A DNA stretch of 62,095 nt from Candidatus Melainabacteria bacterium (lineage in GTDB: Bacteria > Cyanobacteriota > Vampirovibrionia > 2-02-FULL-35-15): positions 1 to 62,095 of the forward strand of contig JACPSL010000031.1 of the NCBI GenBank assembly GCA_016193285.1, read 5' to 3'. Under the pieces are notes generated by a model that worked only from the letters and a program-made list of their open reading frames with translations, was not told where the DNA came from and did no database searches. The translations under genes and the position numbers were made by a program. Of the stretch, positions 1-8,825 are shown piece by piece; positions within the stretch are counted from its first letter, which is position 1; the number at the start of each line of letters is the position of its first letter.

Positions 1-2
1 CA

Positions 3-134
3 ATTAAAACTCAAATGGAGTACAGGATGAAATCTGCATCTAAAAGATGGAGATTGTTTAATGCTAAAAAACTTCTTGTTCTTCGTGATACCATTTTTAA
101 TGGTCAGTGGGACAAGTTACCCCGAATTGCTTAA
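3..134 (+). pseudogene. C-terminal end of a probable transposase (cut by window edge)
   Basis: The reading frame is open from the window edge to TAA at 132-134 and encodes about 43 residues, including RMKSASKRWRLFNAKKLLVL and ending WDKLPRIA. A basic patch followed by a LLVLRDTIFNGQWD-like tail resembles the last residues of ISKra4-type transposases, but I recognise this only weakly. Whether the gene is intact upstream cannot be seen. A tandem octamer repeat (AGCTGAT units, 144-162) follows directly, which fits a repeat-rich junction. Confidence 0.35.
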
Positions 135-143
135 CACACCCAA

Positions 144-162
144 AGCTGATAGCTGATAGCTA
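144..162. repeat. Short tandem repeat (AGCTGAT units)
   Basis: AGCTGATAGCTGATAGCT is repeated head to tail between the transposase remnant and exbB. It belongs to the same style of short tandem heptamer/octamer repeats that occur inside recG, bioD and mqnE in this window. Confidence 0.6.
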
Positions 163-203
163 ATTATGTTAAAGTTTTCAAGAAGGGATTAACAAAATAA
201 AAA

Positions 204-884
204 ATGGAAGCTACTACAGTTCACGGTAATAAATTTATTGAATATTTTTTTGCATTTATGGTACAAGATTGGTTTGCTTTTTGGCCAATTACTATTTGTT
301 CTATATTAACAGTTGCAGTTGTAATCGAACGTTCTTTATATTATGCAAGAAATAAAAGAGATGTTACTACCTTTATTCAAAGGTTACAAAGAGAACTTGA
401 ACGAGGGAATTTAGATGGTGCTCAATCATTAGCAAATCAATTAGGCGGGGTTATTGGAGAAGTTGCAGAAGAAGGTACAAGACTAATAGCAGTTGAAAAA
501 GAAGATTTTTCAAGAGCATTTGACATTACTGTAAACATAGTGAGTAGAAAGCTGGAAAAATATCTTGCAATATTAGGCACTATTGGTGCTACAGCACCGT
601 TCTTAGGATTATTTGGAACTGTTGTTGGAGTTATTGTTACTCTACAAATTCTTGGTGAAGCTGGTGGTCAAACTCAGGAAGTTGTTATTGGAATTGCTAA
701 AGCACTAATTGCAACAGGCTATGGTTTAATCGTAGCAATTATAGCTGTCATTATGAATAACTACTACAATAACACTGTAAGAAGATTTGAAGAAGATTTT
801 CAGCTTTTAAAGTTGTTATTTTTAAGTTTTACAAATATAGTATCAAGTCAAAGTAATCCCCCACCAAGCTTTTATAGGAAATAA
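204..884 (+). CDS. exbB: ExbB/TolQ/MotA-family proton channel protein
   Basis: A 226-residue inner-membrane protein that would use proton-motive force, together with the ExbD-like product encoded 2 bp downstream, to energise an outer-membrane or envelope process. Three hydrophobic segments are visible (about residues 23-41, 119-149 and 162-187). The last two contain the Gly/Ala/Thr-rich stretch ATAPFLGLFGTVVG and GIAKALIATGYGL that are diagnostic of the MotA/TolQ/ExbB family. Length agrees with ExbB (about 220-240 residues). ATG start. It is the first gene of an apparent exbB-exbD-proB-tatC operon. No TonB gene is in the window, so whether it serves TonB-, Tol- or other transport is open. Confidence 0.9.
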   Translation: MEATTVHGNKFIEYFFAFMVQDWFAFWPITICSILTVAVVIERSLYYARNKRDVTTFIQRLQRELERGNLDGAQSLANQLGGVIGEVAEEGTRLIAVEKEDFSRAFDITVNIVSRKLEKYLAILGTIGATAPFLGLFGTVVGVIVTLQILGEAGGQTQEVVIGIAKALIATGYGLIVAIIAVIMNNYYNNTVRRFEEDFQLLKLLFLSFTNIVSSQSNPPPSFYRK

Positions 885-886
885 TC

Positions 887-1345
887 ATGGCATTTGGCAC
901 TAGCGGATCAAGTGGAAGACAAACATTTAGTGAGATAAACATAACTCCATTAACAGATGTTTTCTTAGTTTTGCTTATCATTATGATTTTAATTGCACCC
1001 CTTATTAATCAAAGTTCTCTAAAGGTAGAACCACCTGTTGCACAACATGGGAAAGCTGAACAACAAAACAAAACAATAACAGTAGAAGTAAGTAAGGAAG
1101 GAACTATTGCAGTAAACGGGATAAAAGTTTCAGACAAAAGCACACAACTTGATAAAGTTCAAGGAATAGTTGGTGATGCAATGAAAAACGAATTTCAAAA
1201 GCTTGGAACAAAAGACATTCCTGTAGCAGTAAGAGCAGATCAAGATGCAAGACAAAAATATGTTGTAGCTGTATTAGATGCTGCTGCTGGAGCAGGTGTA
1301 AAAAAATTACGGATAGTTACACTTCAAAATGCTACTAGCTATTAA
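887..1345 (+). CDS. exbD: ExbD/TolR-family biopolymer transport protein
   Basis: A 152-residue partner of ExbB with one N-terminal membrane anchor (about residues 23-41) and a periplasmic domain. The segment INITPLTDVFLVLLIIMI carries the conserved membrane Asp (D24) essential for proton use in ExbD/TolR. The C-terminal part (VAVRADQDARQKYVVAVLDAA...GVKKLRIVT) matches the family's periplasmic fold. It starts 2 bp after exbB, and its TAA stop overlaps the next ATG by one base (TAATG), so translation of the three genes is likely coupled. Confidence 0.9.
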   Translation: MAFGTSGSSGRQTFSEINITPLTDVFLVLLIIMILIAPLINQSSLKVEPPVAQHGKAEQQNKTITVEVSKEGTIAVNGIKVSDKSTQLDKVQGIVGDAMKNEFQKLGTKDIPVAVRADQDARQKYVVAVLDAAAGAGVKKLRIVTLQNATSY

Positions 1346-2106
1346 TGAAGATCATTATAAAAGTAGGTACAACTACACTAAGCTCCAATAATGGCATAAA
1401 CATAGAAATTGTTGAAAAGCTTTCTTATGTTATTTCTAAACTAAATAAGATTGGGTACAAGGTTGTTCTTGTAACTTCTGGTGCAATTGCACTTGGTGCA
1501 AAAAAATTAAACCTCTCAAAAAAAACAAAAACAATACTTGAAAAGCAAGCTTGTGCTGCAATAGGTCAAGTACAGCTCATGCATACCTATGAAAAATGTT
1601 TTTCAAAGTACAATATTCCAATTGCACAAATTCTTTTAACAAGGGATGGCTTTGCTCAAAGAGAAATTTATACGAACGCTAGGAAAACCATCTTAGAGTT
1701 ACTGAGCATGGGTGTTTTGCCTATTATTAATGAGAATGATGCAGTTGCAAGTGAAGAAATTAAATTTGGTGATAATGACATGTTAAGTGCAATGGTAAGT
1801 GATTTAATTTCTGCAAACAGATTAATTATTCTTACTGATGAAAAAGGTTTATATGATAAAAATCCGAAGAAATTTAAAGGTGCAAAATTAATTTCAGTAG
1901 TTAAAGAGATTTCATCAAAAATACAAAAGATGGCTTCTGGTGCTGATTCAGATCATGGTACTGGTGGCATGGTTACAAAAGTTCAGGCAGCAAAAATTGC
2001 AACACGTGTTGGAGTAAGAACACATATAATTCATGGGAAAAGACCTGAGAAGATTCTTGATCTTTTAAAAGGAGAAGCTATAGGGACAACTTTCTTGCCA
2101 AAATGA
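1345..2106 (+). CDS. proB: Glutamate 5-kinase without PUA domain
   Basis: Catalyses ATP-dependent phosphorylation of glutamate, the first step of proline synthesis (cytoplasm). Amino-acid-kinase motifs are visible: KVGTTTLSS near the N-terminus, VTSGAIALGAKKL, INENDAV, FGDNDMLSAMVS and GTGGMVTKVQAAKIA. At 253 residues it lacks the C-terminal PUA domain of the roughly 367-residue E. coli enzyme; short PUA-less forms are known in other bacteria. It overlaps exbD by one base and tatC by four (ATGA). The location between membrane-energisation and Tat export genes is unusual; proA is not in the window. Confidence 0.93.
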   Translation: MKIIIKVGTTTLSSNNGINIEIVEKLSYVISKLNKIGYKVVLVTSGAIALGAKKLNLSKKTKTILEKQACAAIGQVQLMHTYEKCFSKYNIPIAQILLTRDGFAQREIYTNARKTILELLSMGVLPIINENDAVASEEIKFGDNDMLSAMVSDLISANRLIILTDEKGLYDKNPKKFKGAKLISVVKEISSKIQKMASGADSDHGTGGMVTKVQAAKIATRVGVRTHIIHGKRPEKILDLLKGEAIGTTFLPK

Positions 2107-2864
2107 AACCAATATCAACAAAAGAATTAGATCTTTATAAAAATAAAGATACTAACAATGAAGACGACTTAGTAATGCCGCTTTCTGAGCATATGGATGA
2201 ACTTAGAAATAAAATAATAATTTCCTTCATAGCATTTTCTATAGCTACATTAATTGGATTTTTATTTAGCAAAGAAATTATAACTTTGCTAATTAATATT
2301 GCTCCAGAAGAAACCACATTTCTACAAATAAAGCCAGGAGAATTTTTTTTTACTAGCTTACGTGTTGCTCTTTATAGTGGACTTACAATTTCTTCACCAA
2401 TTATTATCTGGCAACTTGCTAGTTTTATTTTGCCAGGATTAACTACAAAGGAAAAAAAAATTGTTATTCCAATTCTTGCAGGTGCCCCGTTTTTATTTTT
2501 TATGGGTTCAGTATTTGCTTATTTTTTTGTAGCACCATCAATGCTTAATTTTTTGTTTGGATTCGGGGAAAATATTATTTCAACAAGTATTAGTATTGAA
2601 AGTTTTATTTCTTTTACACTTATGATTATGGCAATATGTGGTTCTGCATTTTTACTGCCAATTATTATTCTTGCTCTTGCAAATGTAGGAATAGTTGATT
2701 CAAGCATGCTAATTCAAAAATGGAGATATGCAATATTACTTTCTGTAATTTTAGGTGCTATTTTTACACCTACGCCAGATCCTTTTAACATGAGCATTGT
2801 AAGTGGGATATTAATATTTTTATATTTTATAAGCTACAGTATATTAAAACTAACGAGGAAATAG
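2103..2864 (+). CDS. tatC: Sec-independent protein translocase subunit TatC
   Basis: The core receptor of the twin-arginine translocation complex, which exports folded proteins across the inner membrane. The cytoplasmic N-terminus has the conserved MPLSEHMDELRNKI segment (the family's LxELR motif), followed by six hydrophobic segments over 253 residues. The last loop carries FTPTPDPF, matching the conserved PxPDP region. No tatA/tatB gene is next to it. The start overlaps the proB stop by four bases, indicating coupled translation. Confidence 0.93.
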   Translation: MKPISTKELDLYKNKDTNNEDDLVMPLSEHMDELRNKIIISFIAFSIATLIGFLFSKEIITLLINIAPEETTFLQIKPGEFFFTSLRVALYSGLTISSPIIIWQLASFILPGLTTKEKKIVIPILAGAPFLFFMGSVFAYFFVAPSMLNFLFGFGENIISTSISIESFISFTLMIMAICGSAFLLPIIILALANVGIVDSSMLIQKWRYAILLSVILGAIFTPTPDPFNMSIVSGILIFLYFISYSILKLTRK

Positions 2865-2916
2865 TTGTCGAATAGGAGTAAAATATCTCTGTAGTTTTTG
2901 ATTTATATAGATTTGG

Positions 2917-4293
2917 CTACTTTAAGCCGTGAATGGGTCCTGTAATTGAAATAGCTATTCCAAGATAAATACTTGCTATACAAACAATGATTGTTGTTAA
3001 TCTAAAATATTTTTTAGTTATCAATAAAAGGTCAAAATGAAAAATTAAAATGACAGCTGCAATTATAAATAAAGTAAGAAAGTCAGCCGTATATCTTAAC
3101 GTCACATATTGAAATCCTATTAATAAAATAAAGTTTACTACTGCTGGCAATAATATTACTAAAAGCTCATTTAAAGGGAATTTGATCCCGATATTTTTTA
3201 TAAGTCCACATTTTTTAAAGTCTCTAATTAAGGGTGGTATTAATATCAAGAACAAAAGAAATGGAATTCCAAATAGCATACCTACAATTCGTTCAAGTCC
3301 TTCAGCAAGATAAAAAGGTGGTCTCCAAAAGTTTAAAACAACAAATGGAAATTCCTTATCCAGTCTAGGCAAATAAAACAGATAGTAATATAAGTTTGAT
3401 AGTATGATTTCAGGACAAAAATATTTTGCATGAATACTAGTTAGTGCATATTTATTGCCATTTTCAAAGACATTATCAAATCGTAGGTAATTATAAATCA
3501 TGTGTAGGACTAAACAAAAAAGAAATGGCATAAAGAGTGGCACAAGAAATTTATAAGAAGGATTTTGTCTTGTGGCTACACTTTTATTAATAAGAAATGA
3601 AATAAAGACAAGAAGAACAATAACTCCAAATACATAATACAATCTACTCCCAATAGCTAATCCTAGAAATAAACTTCCAAGAAATAGTTCTCTTTGTCTT
3701 AGATTTTCATCTGTTATTGCTTTAACAAAAAAATAAATAGATCCAGTTAAGCAAAAACATCCACAAGATATTGCAACTTCATAAATTGCAGTATGTCTAC
3801 ATAAAAACGGCCCCAAGTTTAAAAAACCTAAACTAAGCAAAAGCATATTTACTAACCAGTTAGGTGATTCTTTAAAGTATTTCTCTCTTAGATCAGTTAT
3901 TAAAAAAAATCCAAAAATAAAAGCACCAAACATAAATACCATTGCTGCTAACTCCTCTGTTGCTCTTAGTTTTGTTAGAAGATAAAATGGCAGATAAAAA
4001 AGCAGTACCGGAGAAGGTCCAAAATACAGATAAAGTTTTCCTTTATATAAAGAGATATCTTGAAATCCTTTCTGCCTGAAAGACTTGTTTAACTTTATGT
4101 TATATGGATCTTGTAATTCTAATAATTCTTTTGGTGGCGTTATTTGTAAATCCAGTCTTGATTTTAAAAATGAATTAACCAGTGAATTATATACATTAGA
4201 GTAAGATTTGCTAAGGTTTAATTTATATGTGCCATCAGTTGCAGTCCAGAAATAAAAAAGAAAAATAATTAAAAAAATAAAAAAGCGTTGCAT
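2917..4293 (-). CDS. Polytopic membrane protein, glycosyltransferase-39-like
   Basis: A 458-residue protein with an uncleaved N-terminal hydrophobic segment and about ten to twelve predicted membrane helices. A large extracytoplasmic loop follows helix 1, with the segment LYKGKLYLYFGPSPVLLFYLP. This layout resembles GT-C/dolichyl-phosphate-mannose-type membrane glycosyltransferases that use lipid-linked sugars, but I see no decisive catalytic motif and the substrate is unknown. It lies 8 bp downstream of trpC in the same direction and is probably the last gene of the sat-trpC unit. Confidence 0.6.
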   Translation of the reverse strand: MQRFFIFLIIFLFYFWTATDGTYKLNLSKSYSNVYNSLVNSFLKSRLDLQITPPKELLELQDPYNIKLNKSFRQKGFQDISLYKGKLYLYFGPSPVLLFYLPFYLLTKLRATEELAAMVFMFGAFIFGFFLITDLREKYFKESPNWLVNMLLLSLGFLNLGPFLCRHTAIYEVAISCGCFCLTGSIYFFVKAITDENLRQRELFLGSLFLGLAIGSRLYYVFGVIVLLVFISFLINKSVATRQNPSYKFLVPLFMPFLFCLVLHMIYNYLRFDNVFENGNKYALTSIHAKYFCPEIILSNLYYYLFYLPRLDKEFPFVVLNFWRPPFYLAEGLERIVGMLFGIPFLLFLILIPPLIRDFKKCGLIKNIGIKFPLNELLVILLPAVVNFILLIGFQYVTLRYTADFLTLFIIAAVILIFHFDLLLITKKYFRLTTIIVCIASIYLGIAISITGPIHGLK

Positions 4294-4301
4294 TGAAATA
4301 A

Positions 4302-5105
4302 TTATAAATTAATTAATTCTTTTGTAGCACTTTCTATATCTTCTTGTTTTATTAAACTTTCCCCAACAAGAAAAGAATAAACACCATGCTCTACTAATGA
4401 TTTAATATCTTCATTTGTAAATATTCCAGATTCACTAACAACAATTTTGTCTTTTAAATCCTTTTTATATTTTGTAATAAGATTTTTTGTTGTGTTTAAA
4501 TTTGTTTCAAATGTCTTTAGATCGCGGTTATTGATCCCAATCATTTGTGGATTTATATTTAATGCGATCTCCATCTCACGTTCATTGTGGATCTCAATTA
4601 AACAATCAATTTCATTTTCACATGCAATTTCATACAAATCACGCAATTGTAGAGACATGCCGCGGCATGTCTCTGCGATTAATAAAACACAATCTGCACC
4701 ATAATAAATTGATTCATAAATTTGATAAGGATCGATAATAAAATCTTTTTGTAAAACGGGTAAATCCACAACATTTTTTATTTCATGAATGTAATTTAAA
4801 TTACCCTGGAAATATTTTTCATCTGTTAAAACAGATAAACAACACGCACCACCATTTTTATATGCTTTTGCTATTTCTATGTGATTAAAATTCTTTTTTA
4901 TAATTCCTTTTGATGGTGATGCTTTTTTAATTTCTGCAATTAATGCAATTTGTTTTTTGTTGATTTTGGTTTTTAATGCCGTAGAGACGCAATTAATCGC
5001 GTCTCTACCAGGCATATTTTTTTTCAATCTGTCAAGAGATAATCTCTCTTTTGATTTTTCAATTTCTATTTTCTTATAGGCAATTATTTCTTCAAGGATG
5101 TTCAT
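4302..5105 (-). CDS. trpC: Indole-3-glycerol phosphate synthase with two repeat-derived insertions
   Basis: Catalyses ring closure of carboxyphenylaminodeoxyribulose phosphate to indole-3-glycerol phosphate in tryptophan synthesis. The TIM-barrel motifs IAEIKKASPSKG, VLQKDFIIDPYQI, IGINNRDLKTFE, VVSESGI and FLVGESLI are all present. At 267 residues it is slightly longer than typical. Two palindromic repeats are translated within it: one gives GRDAINCVST (residues 33-42, the linker before strand 1) and one gives residues 144-153 (around ETCRGMS). Both replace surface or linker sequence and leave the active-site motifs intact. The start overlaps the sat stop by four bases. Confidence 0.93.
   Translation of the reverse strand: MNILEEIIAYKKIEIEKSKERLSLDRLKKNMPGRDAINCVSTALKTKINKKQIALIAEIKKASPSKGIIKKNFNHIEIAKAYKNGGACCLSVLTDEKYFQGNLNYIHEIKNVVDLPVLQKDFIIDPYQIYESIYYGADCVLLIAETCRGMSLQLRDLYEIACENEIDCLIEIHNEREMEIALNINPQMIGINNRDLKTFETNLNTTKNLITKYKKDLKDKIVVSESGIFTNEDIKSLVEHGVYSFLVGESLIKQEDIESATKELINL
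4649..4676. repeat. Palindromic repeat (GTAGAGACG family) inside trpC
   Basis: A perfect 24-bp palindrome, AGAGACATGCCG joined to its reverse complement at 4651-4674, with the family's GT...C ends. It is translated in frame as part of trpC, residues 144-153. Confidence 0.85.
4981..5008. repeat. Palindromic repeat (GTAGAGACG family) inside trpC
   Basis: Arms GTAGAGACGC and GCGTCTCTAC enclose an 8-nt loop. It encodes residues 33-42 of TrpC, in the segment before the first conserved motif. Confidence 0.85.
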
Positions 5106-6262
5106 GTAGCGATTTTTTGTTTCATACCATCAATTAATATTTTAGCTATCTCTGGTCTTGTAAATTCTTCTGGCAACATTTCTCCGTTGCGTAACATCTC
5201 CCTGACTTTCGTTCCACTAAGAATTAAATGATTGCTTTTATCGTGTGGACATGTCTTGTAAGATGCCATTTCTCCACAAGCTTTACACCAGAAACTATGC
5301 TCAAAAAATATTGGAGTAATGCCAAGCTCATCTTTTTTAAATTCACTAAAGATTTTTTGTGCATCATAAGTCCCATAATAATTTCCAACACCTGCATGAT
5401 CACGTCCAACTATAAAATGAGTACAACCATAATTTTTTCTAATAATTGCGTGTAATATAGCTTCTCTAGGTCCTGCATATCTCATACTTGCTGGCATAAT
5501 GCATAAAAGTGTTCTATCTTTTGGAAAATATTTTTCTAAAATTGTCTGATAACACTTCATTCTAATTTCTGCTGGAATATCATCTCCTTTGGTCTCTCCC
5601 ATTGTTGGATGAAGCATTAACCCATCTACAGTTTCAAGAGCAACTCTTAAAAGATACTCATGAGCTCTATGAACTGGGTTTCTGGTTTGAAAAGCAACTA
5701 TTTGTTTCCATCCTTTTTCAAAAAATATTTCTCTTGTTCTTGCACACCCAAGATTGTATTCAGGGAATTCATCATACGTATGTTTTAAAACTTTTATTTC
5801 TCCAGCGAGACAATATTCGCCGGCTTCAAAAAGATACTTTACTGCAGGATGTTTTATATCAGTTGTTTTAAAAACAAGTTCAGCTTCTTTTTTTAAAATT
5901 GGTTGGTAAATTTCTTTTAAATTTAAAATCGCAACTGCTCTATTTAATTCATCTTTTAATGTAATTTTGTTTTGGTCTTTGATCTCTTTGTATGTCTCTT
6001 TATTTACTTGTAATGTAATAGGTATAGGCCAGACTAAACCATTTTTGAGCCTCATTGTTTCAATAATTTCATCGTAGTCTTCTTTTTCTACAAATCCTTT
6101 AAGTGGACTAAATGCACCAGTTGCAAGCATTTCAAGATCACATAAAACTTTTTTTGAAACAGTTATACTGATTAATTCCTTAGCTTCTTGAAAAAGTTCA
6201 TCTGGATTACCAGGAAAACAGTTAACTAATTCATTGCCATGAGGTAAGATTAATTTCATCAT
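5102..6262 (-). CDS. sat: Sulfate adenylyltransferase (ATP sulfurylase)
   Basis: Forms adenosine phosphosulfate from ATP and sulfate. The 386-residue monomeric-type enzyme has the nucleotidyl-transfer motif QTRNPVHRAHEY, HPTMGETKGDD, VGRDHAGVGNYYG and a zinc-type cluster CKACGEMASYKTCP near the C-terminus. Length equals that of bacterial Sat proteins. It is the first gene of the minus-strand unit sat-trpC-membrane protein, and its stop overlaps the trpC start. No aprAB, dsr or cysC genes are visible, so assimilatory use is more likely than dissimilatory, though that is not proven here. Start ATG; the preceding MM gives two possible starts 3 bp apart. Confidence 0.95.
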   Translation of the reverse strand: MMKLILPHGNELVNCFPGNPDELFQEAKELISITVSKKVLCDLEMLATGAFSPLKGFVEKEDYDEIIETMRLKNGLVWPIPITLQVNKETYKEIKDQNKITLKDELNRAVAILNLKEIYQPILKKEAELVFKTTDIKHPAVKYLFEAGEYCLAGEIKVLKHTYDEFPEYNLGCARTREIFFEKGWKQIVAFQTRNPVHRAHEYLLRVALETVDGLMLHPTMGETKGDDIPAEIRMKCYQTILEKYFPKDRTLLCIMPASMRYAGPREAILHAIIRKNYGCTHFIVGRDHAGVGNYYGTYDAQKIFSEFKKDELGITPIFFEHSFWCKACGEMASYKTCPHDKSNHLILSGTKVREMLRNGEMLPEEFTRPEIAKILIDGMKQKIAT

Positions 6263-6332
6263 AACTAATTAATTCTATCTTATCTTATACGCTGGAACCA
6301 ACTTTAAACTTCCCTTGTCAGAAATAACTACC

Positions 6333-7610
6333 ATGTCTAAGCAAGAAGATCTAACAAAAGTAACAATAATAACAATAGTAGCTTTGTGTATTCTCATCTT
6401 TAGCTTGTTTTGGCTAAAAGGGTATAAGCTTTACAGCGAGCAAAAAATTAAAGTTTACTTTGAAGATGTTAGTGGTCTTGAAGAAGGTGCAATTGTTAGG
6501 TGGAATGGTCTTAGAGTTGGTGTTGTAGAAAGTATCAAACCTATATTAAAAAACTCTAATAAAACCTCTCGTAAAATTAAAAGTGAGCTTATTAGTTTAG
6601 GTGAAAATGAATTAAAAGAAGCTAAAGAGCTAGAATTAAAAATTTCCACTGGCAAAAATAATTTAAAAGATAAAATTGAACAACTAAAAAACAAAGCTCA
6701 AACCCATATCCAACAAGGACTTGCTGAGGACCAACAGAAAGAAAAAGAAATTAGAAACCATGTAGAAGTAACACTTGTGATTACAAAAAAGAATGTACCA
6801 TTTGGTCCGCTTTCTTCAGTGAGTATTGTTCCTTCAGGACTTGTTGGGGAACAATTTGTAGAAATCTCATCTGTTATAAATAAAAAATCTTCACAAGTAG
6901 ACTTTAAGCCAATTTTTTTAACTCAAGAACCTATTCGCTTTGAACGCTTTTTAAAAGCAAACATTGAATCTTCAGAAGCCTTTAAAGAAGCTATAACAAA
7001 AATCAACAAGTTAATAAAAGAAGAAGATGTAGAACTACTTGCTTCAACAATTAAAGATGTTAGAGAAGTTGTTGTTAATGTAAATAAATTAATTGATAAT
7101 GCAAGTGTACTTTTAACTACTACAAGTACAAAACTAGAGCAACTAGCTACGAGTTCAAACTTACTTTCAACCAGCATAGTACAAGTAGGTGAAAATATAA
7201 ATAAAATAATTGGAGATGAGGCTGTACGTCAAGATATAAAAACTACAGCAAGTTCTTTAAATATAATTACTGATCAAGTTGCAAAATTACTTAATGAGCA
7301 AGGACTTGCAAAAGATATTTTAGAAATTAGTGAAACTGCTAACGCAACCTCTTTAGAATTATCAAACTTTATAAAAGACTTACGACAAACTCATGAAGAA
7401 TTAGAACTTCCAAAAGCAATTACAAATTTAAATTCCTTATCTGAAAAACTTGACAAGCTTACTGAAGAATTAAATAAAATAGTTGCAGATAAAGAATTTC
7501 AGGAAGATATTAAAGTTACAGCTCAAAAAGCAAGAGAGACAAGTGAAAACTTACAAAAGATGTCAAAAAAATTTAATAAGAGGTTTTTATTGTTTAGACT
7601 TTTGTTTTAA
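6333..7610 (+). CDS. MCE/MlaD-family lipid transport protein with coiled-coil insertion
   Basis: MCE proteins form periplasmic rings that carry phospholipids between membranes. There is one N-terminal membrane anchor, then the MCE barrel split in two: VYFEDVSGLEEGAIVRWNGLRVGVVESI before, and VEVTLVITKK...PSGLVGEQFVEISS after. About 70 charged helical residues are inserted between (roughly residues 73-142 from the ATG), which is not usual in MlaD. The C-terminal half is a long alpha-helical tail as in larger MCE proteins. I prefer ATG 6333; a TTG at 6315 in frame is the alternative. No MlaE or MlaF gene is adjacent. Confidence 0.85.
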   Translation: MSKQEDLTKVTIITIVALCILIFSLFWLKGYKLYSEQKIKVYFEDVSGLEEGAIVRWNGLRVGVVESIKPILKNSNKTSRKIKSELISLGENELKEAKELELKISTGKNNLKDKIEQLKNKAQTHIQQGLAEDQQKEKEIRNHVEVTLVITKKNVPFGPLSSVSIVPSGLVGEQFVEISSVINKKSSQVDFKPIFLTQEPIRFERFLKANIESSEAFKEAITKINKLIKEEDVELLASTIKDVREVVVNVNKLIDNASVLLTTTSTKLEQLATSSNLLSTSIVQVGENINKIIGDEAVRQDIKTTASSLNIITDQVAKLLNEQGLAKDILEISETANATSLELSNFIKDLRQTHEELELPKAITNLNSLSEKLDKLTEELNKIVADKEFQEDIKVTAQKARETSENLQKMSKKFNKRFLLFRLLF

Positions 7611-7745
7611 ATTCTAGCAAGTAAGAAATTCCTAATTCATTAGGACTATTTTTAATAGAATCCTTTAAAAAATTATTAAATTTTTAATAAAAGAAGCTTT
7701 TAAGGTTGATAATAAAGCTACCTCTAGTAAGGTGGATGAAAAATC

Positions 7746-8711
7746 ATGAATTACGTAAAAACAAAAATAAGAAAAAATATAAACAAAAATACAAATAGTC
7801 ATTTTTATGACAATCCTTATCTTGATATTGATTTAACTTGCGAAGGAGAAAAAAAAGAAAGAGAAGCAACAGTTCAAGAAGATAAAGACTCCATAAAATT
7901 TTACTTAAAGAAGCTAAGTTCCATTCAACTTTTAACTCACAAGGAAGAAATAGAGCTTGCCACGAAAGTAAAACAAGGTGACATTGAGGCAAAGAAAGAA
8001 CTAGCAAGAAGAAATTTAAGACTTGTGGTTTCAATAGCAAAAAGGTACATTAATCAAGGTTTATCATTTTTAGATTTAGTACAAGAAGGAAACCTTGGTT
8101 TAATGAAGACTGTAGAAAAGTTTGATGTAGACCGTGGTTATAAGTTTTCTACTTATGCTACGTGGTGGATTAAACAATCCATTACACGTGCTTTATCTGA
8201 CAAATCAAGAATAATAAGAATACCTGTTCATGTTGTAGAAACAATAAACAAACTTAAAAAATCAATCAGGGATCTAAGTCAAGCACTTGGCAGAGAACCA
8301 AAACAAAATGAGCTTGCAAAATTGCTTGATACTGATGCTAAAGATATTCAAAACATTACTAATTCAATGCAAGCTCTTATATCAACAGATGCTCCAATTG
8401 GTAAAAATAATGATGAAGCTGACTTACAGGAGCTTCTTGAAGATAAACTATATATTGAACCAGAAGATGCTTTAATAAATGAAGATTTAAAAGGAAATAT
8501 TGAAGATTCACTACTCTTGCTTAATCCAAAAGAAAAAAAAGTAGTAGAATTGCGTTTTGGTTTAAATGATGGTTTTAAAAAGACATTAAAAGAAGTAAGC
8601 CAAAAGATGGGAGTAAGCTACCCGTGTGCAAGACAGCTTTTAGCAAGCGCATTAAAAAAATTAAGAAATCCTGAAGTAAGTAATAAGTTAAAAGAGTATT
8701 TGTATAATTAA
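7746..8711 (+). CDS. Sigma-70 family RNA polymerase sigma factor, divergent region 4.2
   Basis: A 321-residue group 1/2-type sigma factor. Region 2 is canonical ([39 protein letters not shown]), so the -10 element should be read normally, and region 3 is recognisable. Region 4.2 reads [25 protein letters not shown], whereas the second sigma factor at 36912 and the family consensus have [11 protein letters not shown] in the recognition helix. The -35 contacts are therefore probably changed. Region 1.1 is absent or short. Start ATG with AAGGTGGAT upstream. Likely an alternative (group 2) sigma factor. Confidence 0.9.
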   Translation: MNYVKTKIRKNINKNTNSHFYDNPYLDIDLTCEGEKKEREATVQEDKDSIKFYLKKLSSIQLLTHKEEIELATKVKQGDIEAKKELARRNLRLVVSIAKRYINQGLSFLDLVQEGNLGLMKTVEKFDVDRGYKFSTYATWWIKQSITRALSDKSRIIRIPVHVVETINKLKKSIRDLSQALGREPKQNELAKLLDTDAKDIQNITNSMQALISTDAPIGKNNDEADLQELLEDKLYIEPEDALINEDLKGNIEDSLLLLNPKEKKVVELRFGLNDGFKKTLKEVSQKMGVSYPCARQLLASALKKLRNPEVSNKLKEYLYN

Positions 8712-8758
8712 TTTTACAATATATTTGTTAAAGCAATAAAAGAAATGCTGAATACTAT

Positions 8759-8787
8759 TTGACATCCACGACTTGTTTTAATAAAAT
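8759..8787 (+). promoter_or_regulatory. Sigma-70 promoter for the FAH-family gene
   Basis: TTGACA (8759-8764), a 17-bp spacer and TAAAAT (8782-8787) lie 39 bp before a GTG start that has a GGAGG Shine-Dalgarno. This is the best consensus-like promoter in the window. Confidence 0.75.
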
Positions 8788-8825
8788 GAACAGGTTTATG
8801 TAATTTTATTCTATGGAGGAAGACA

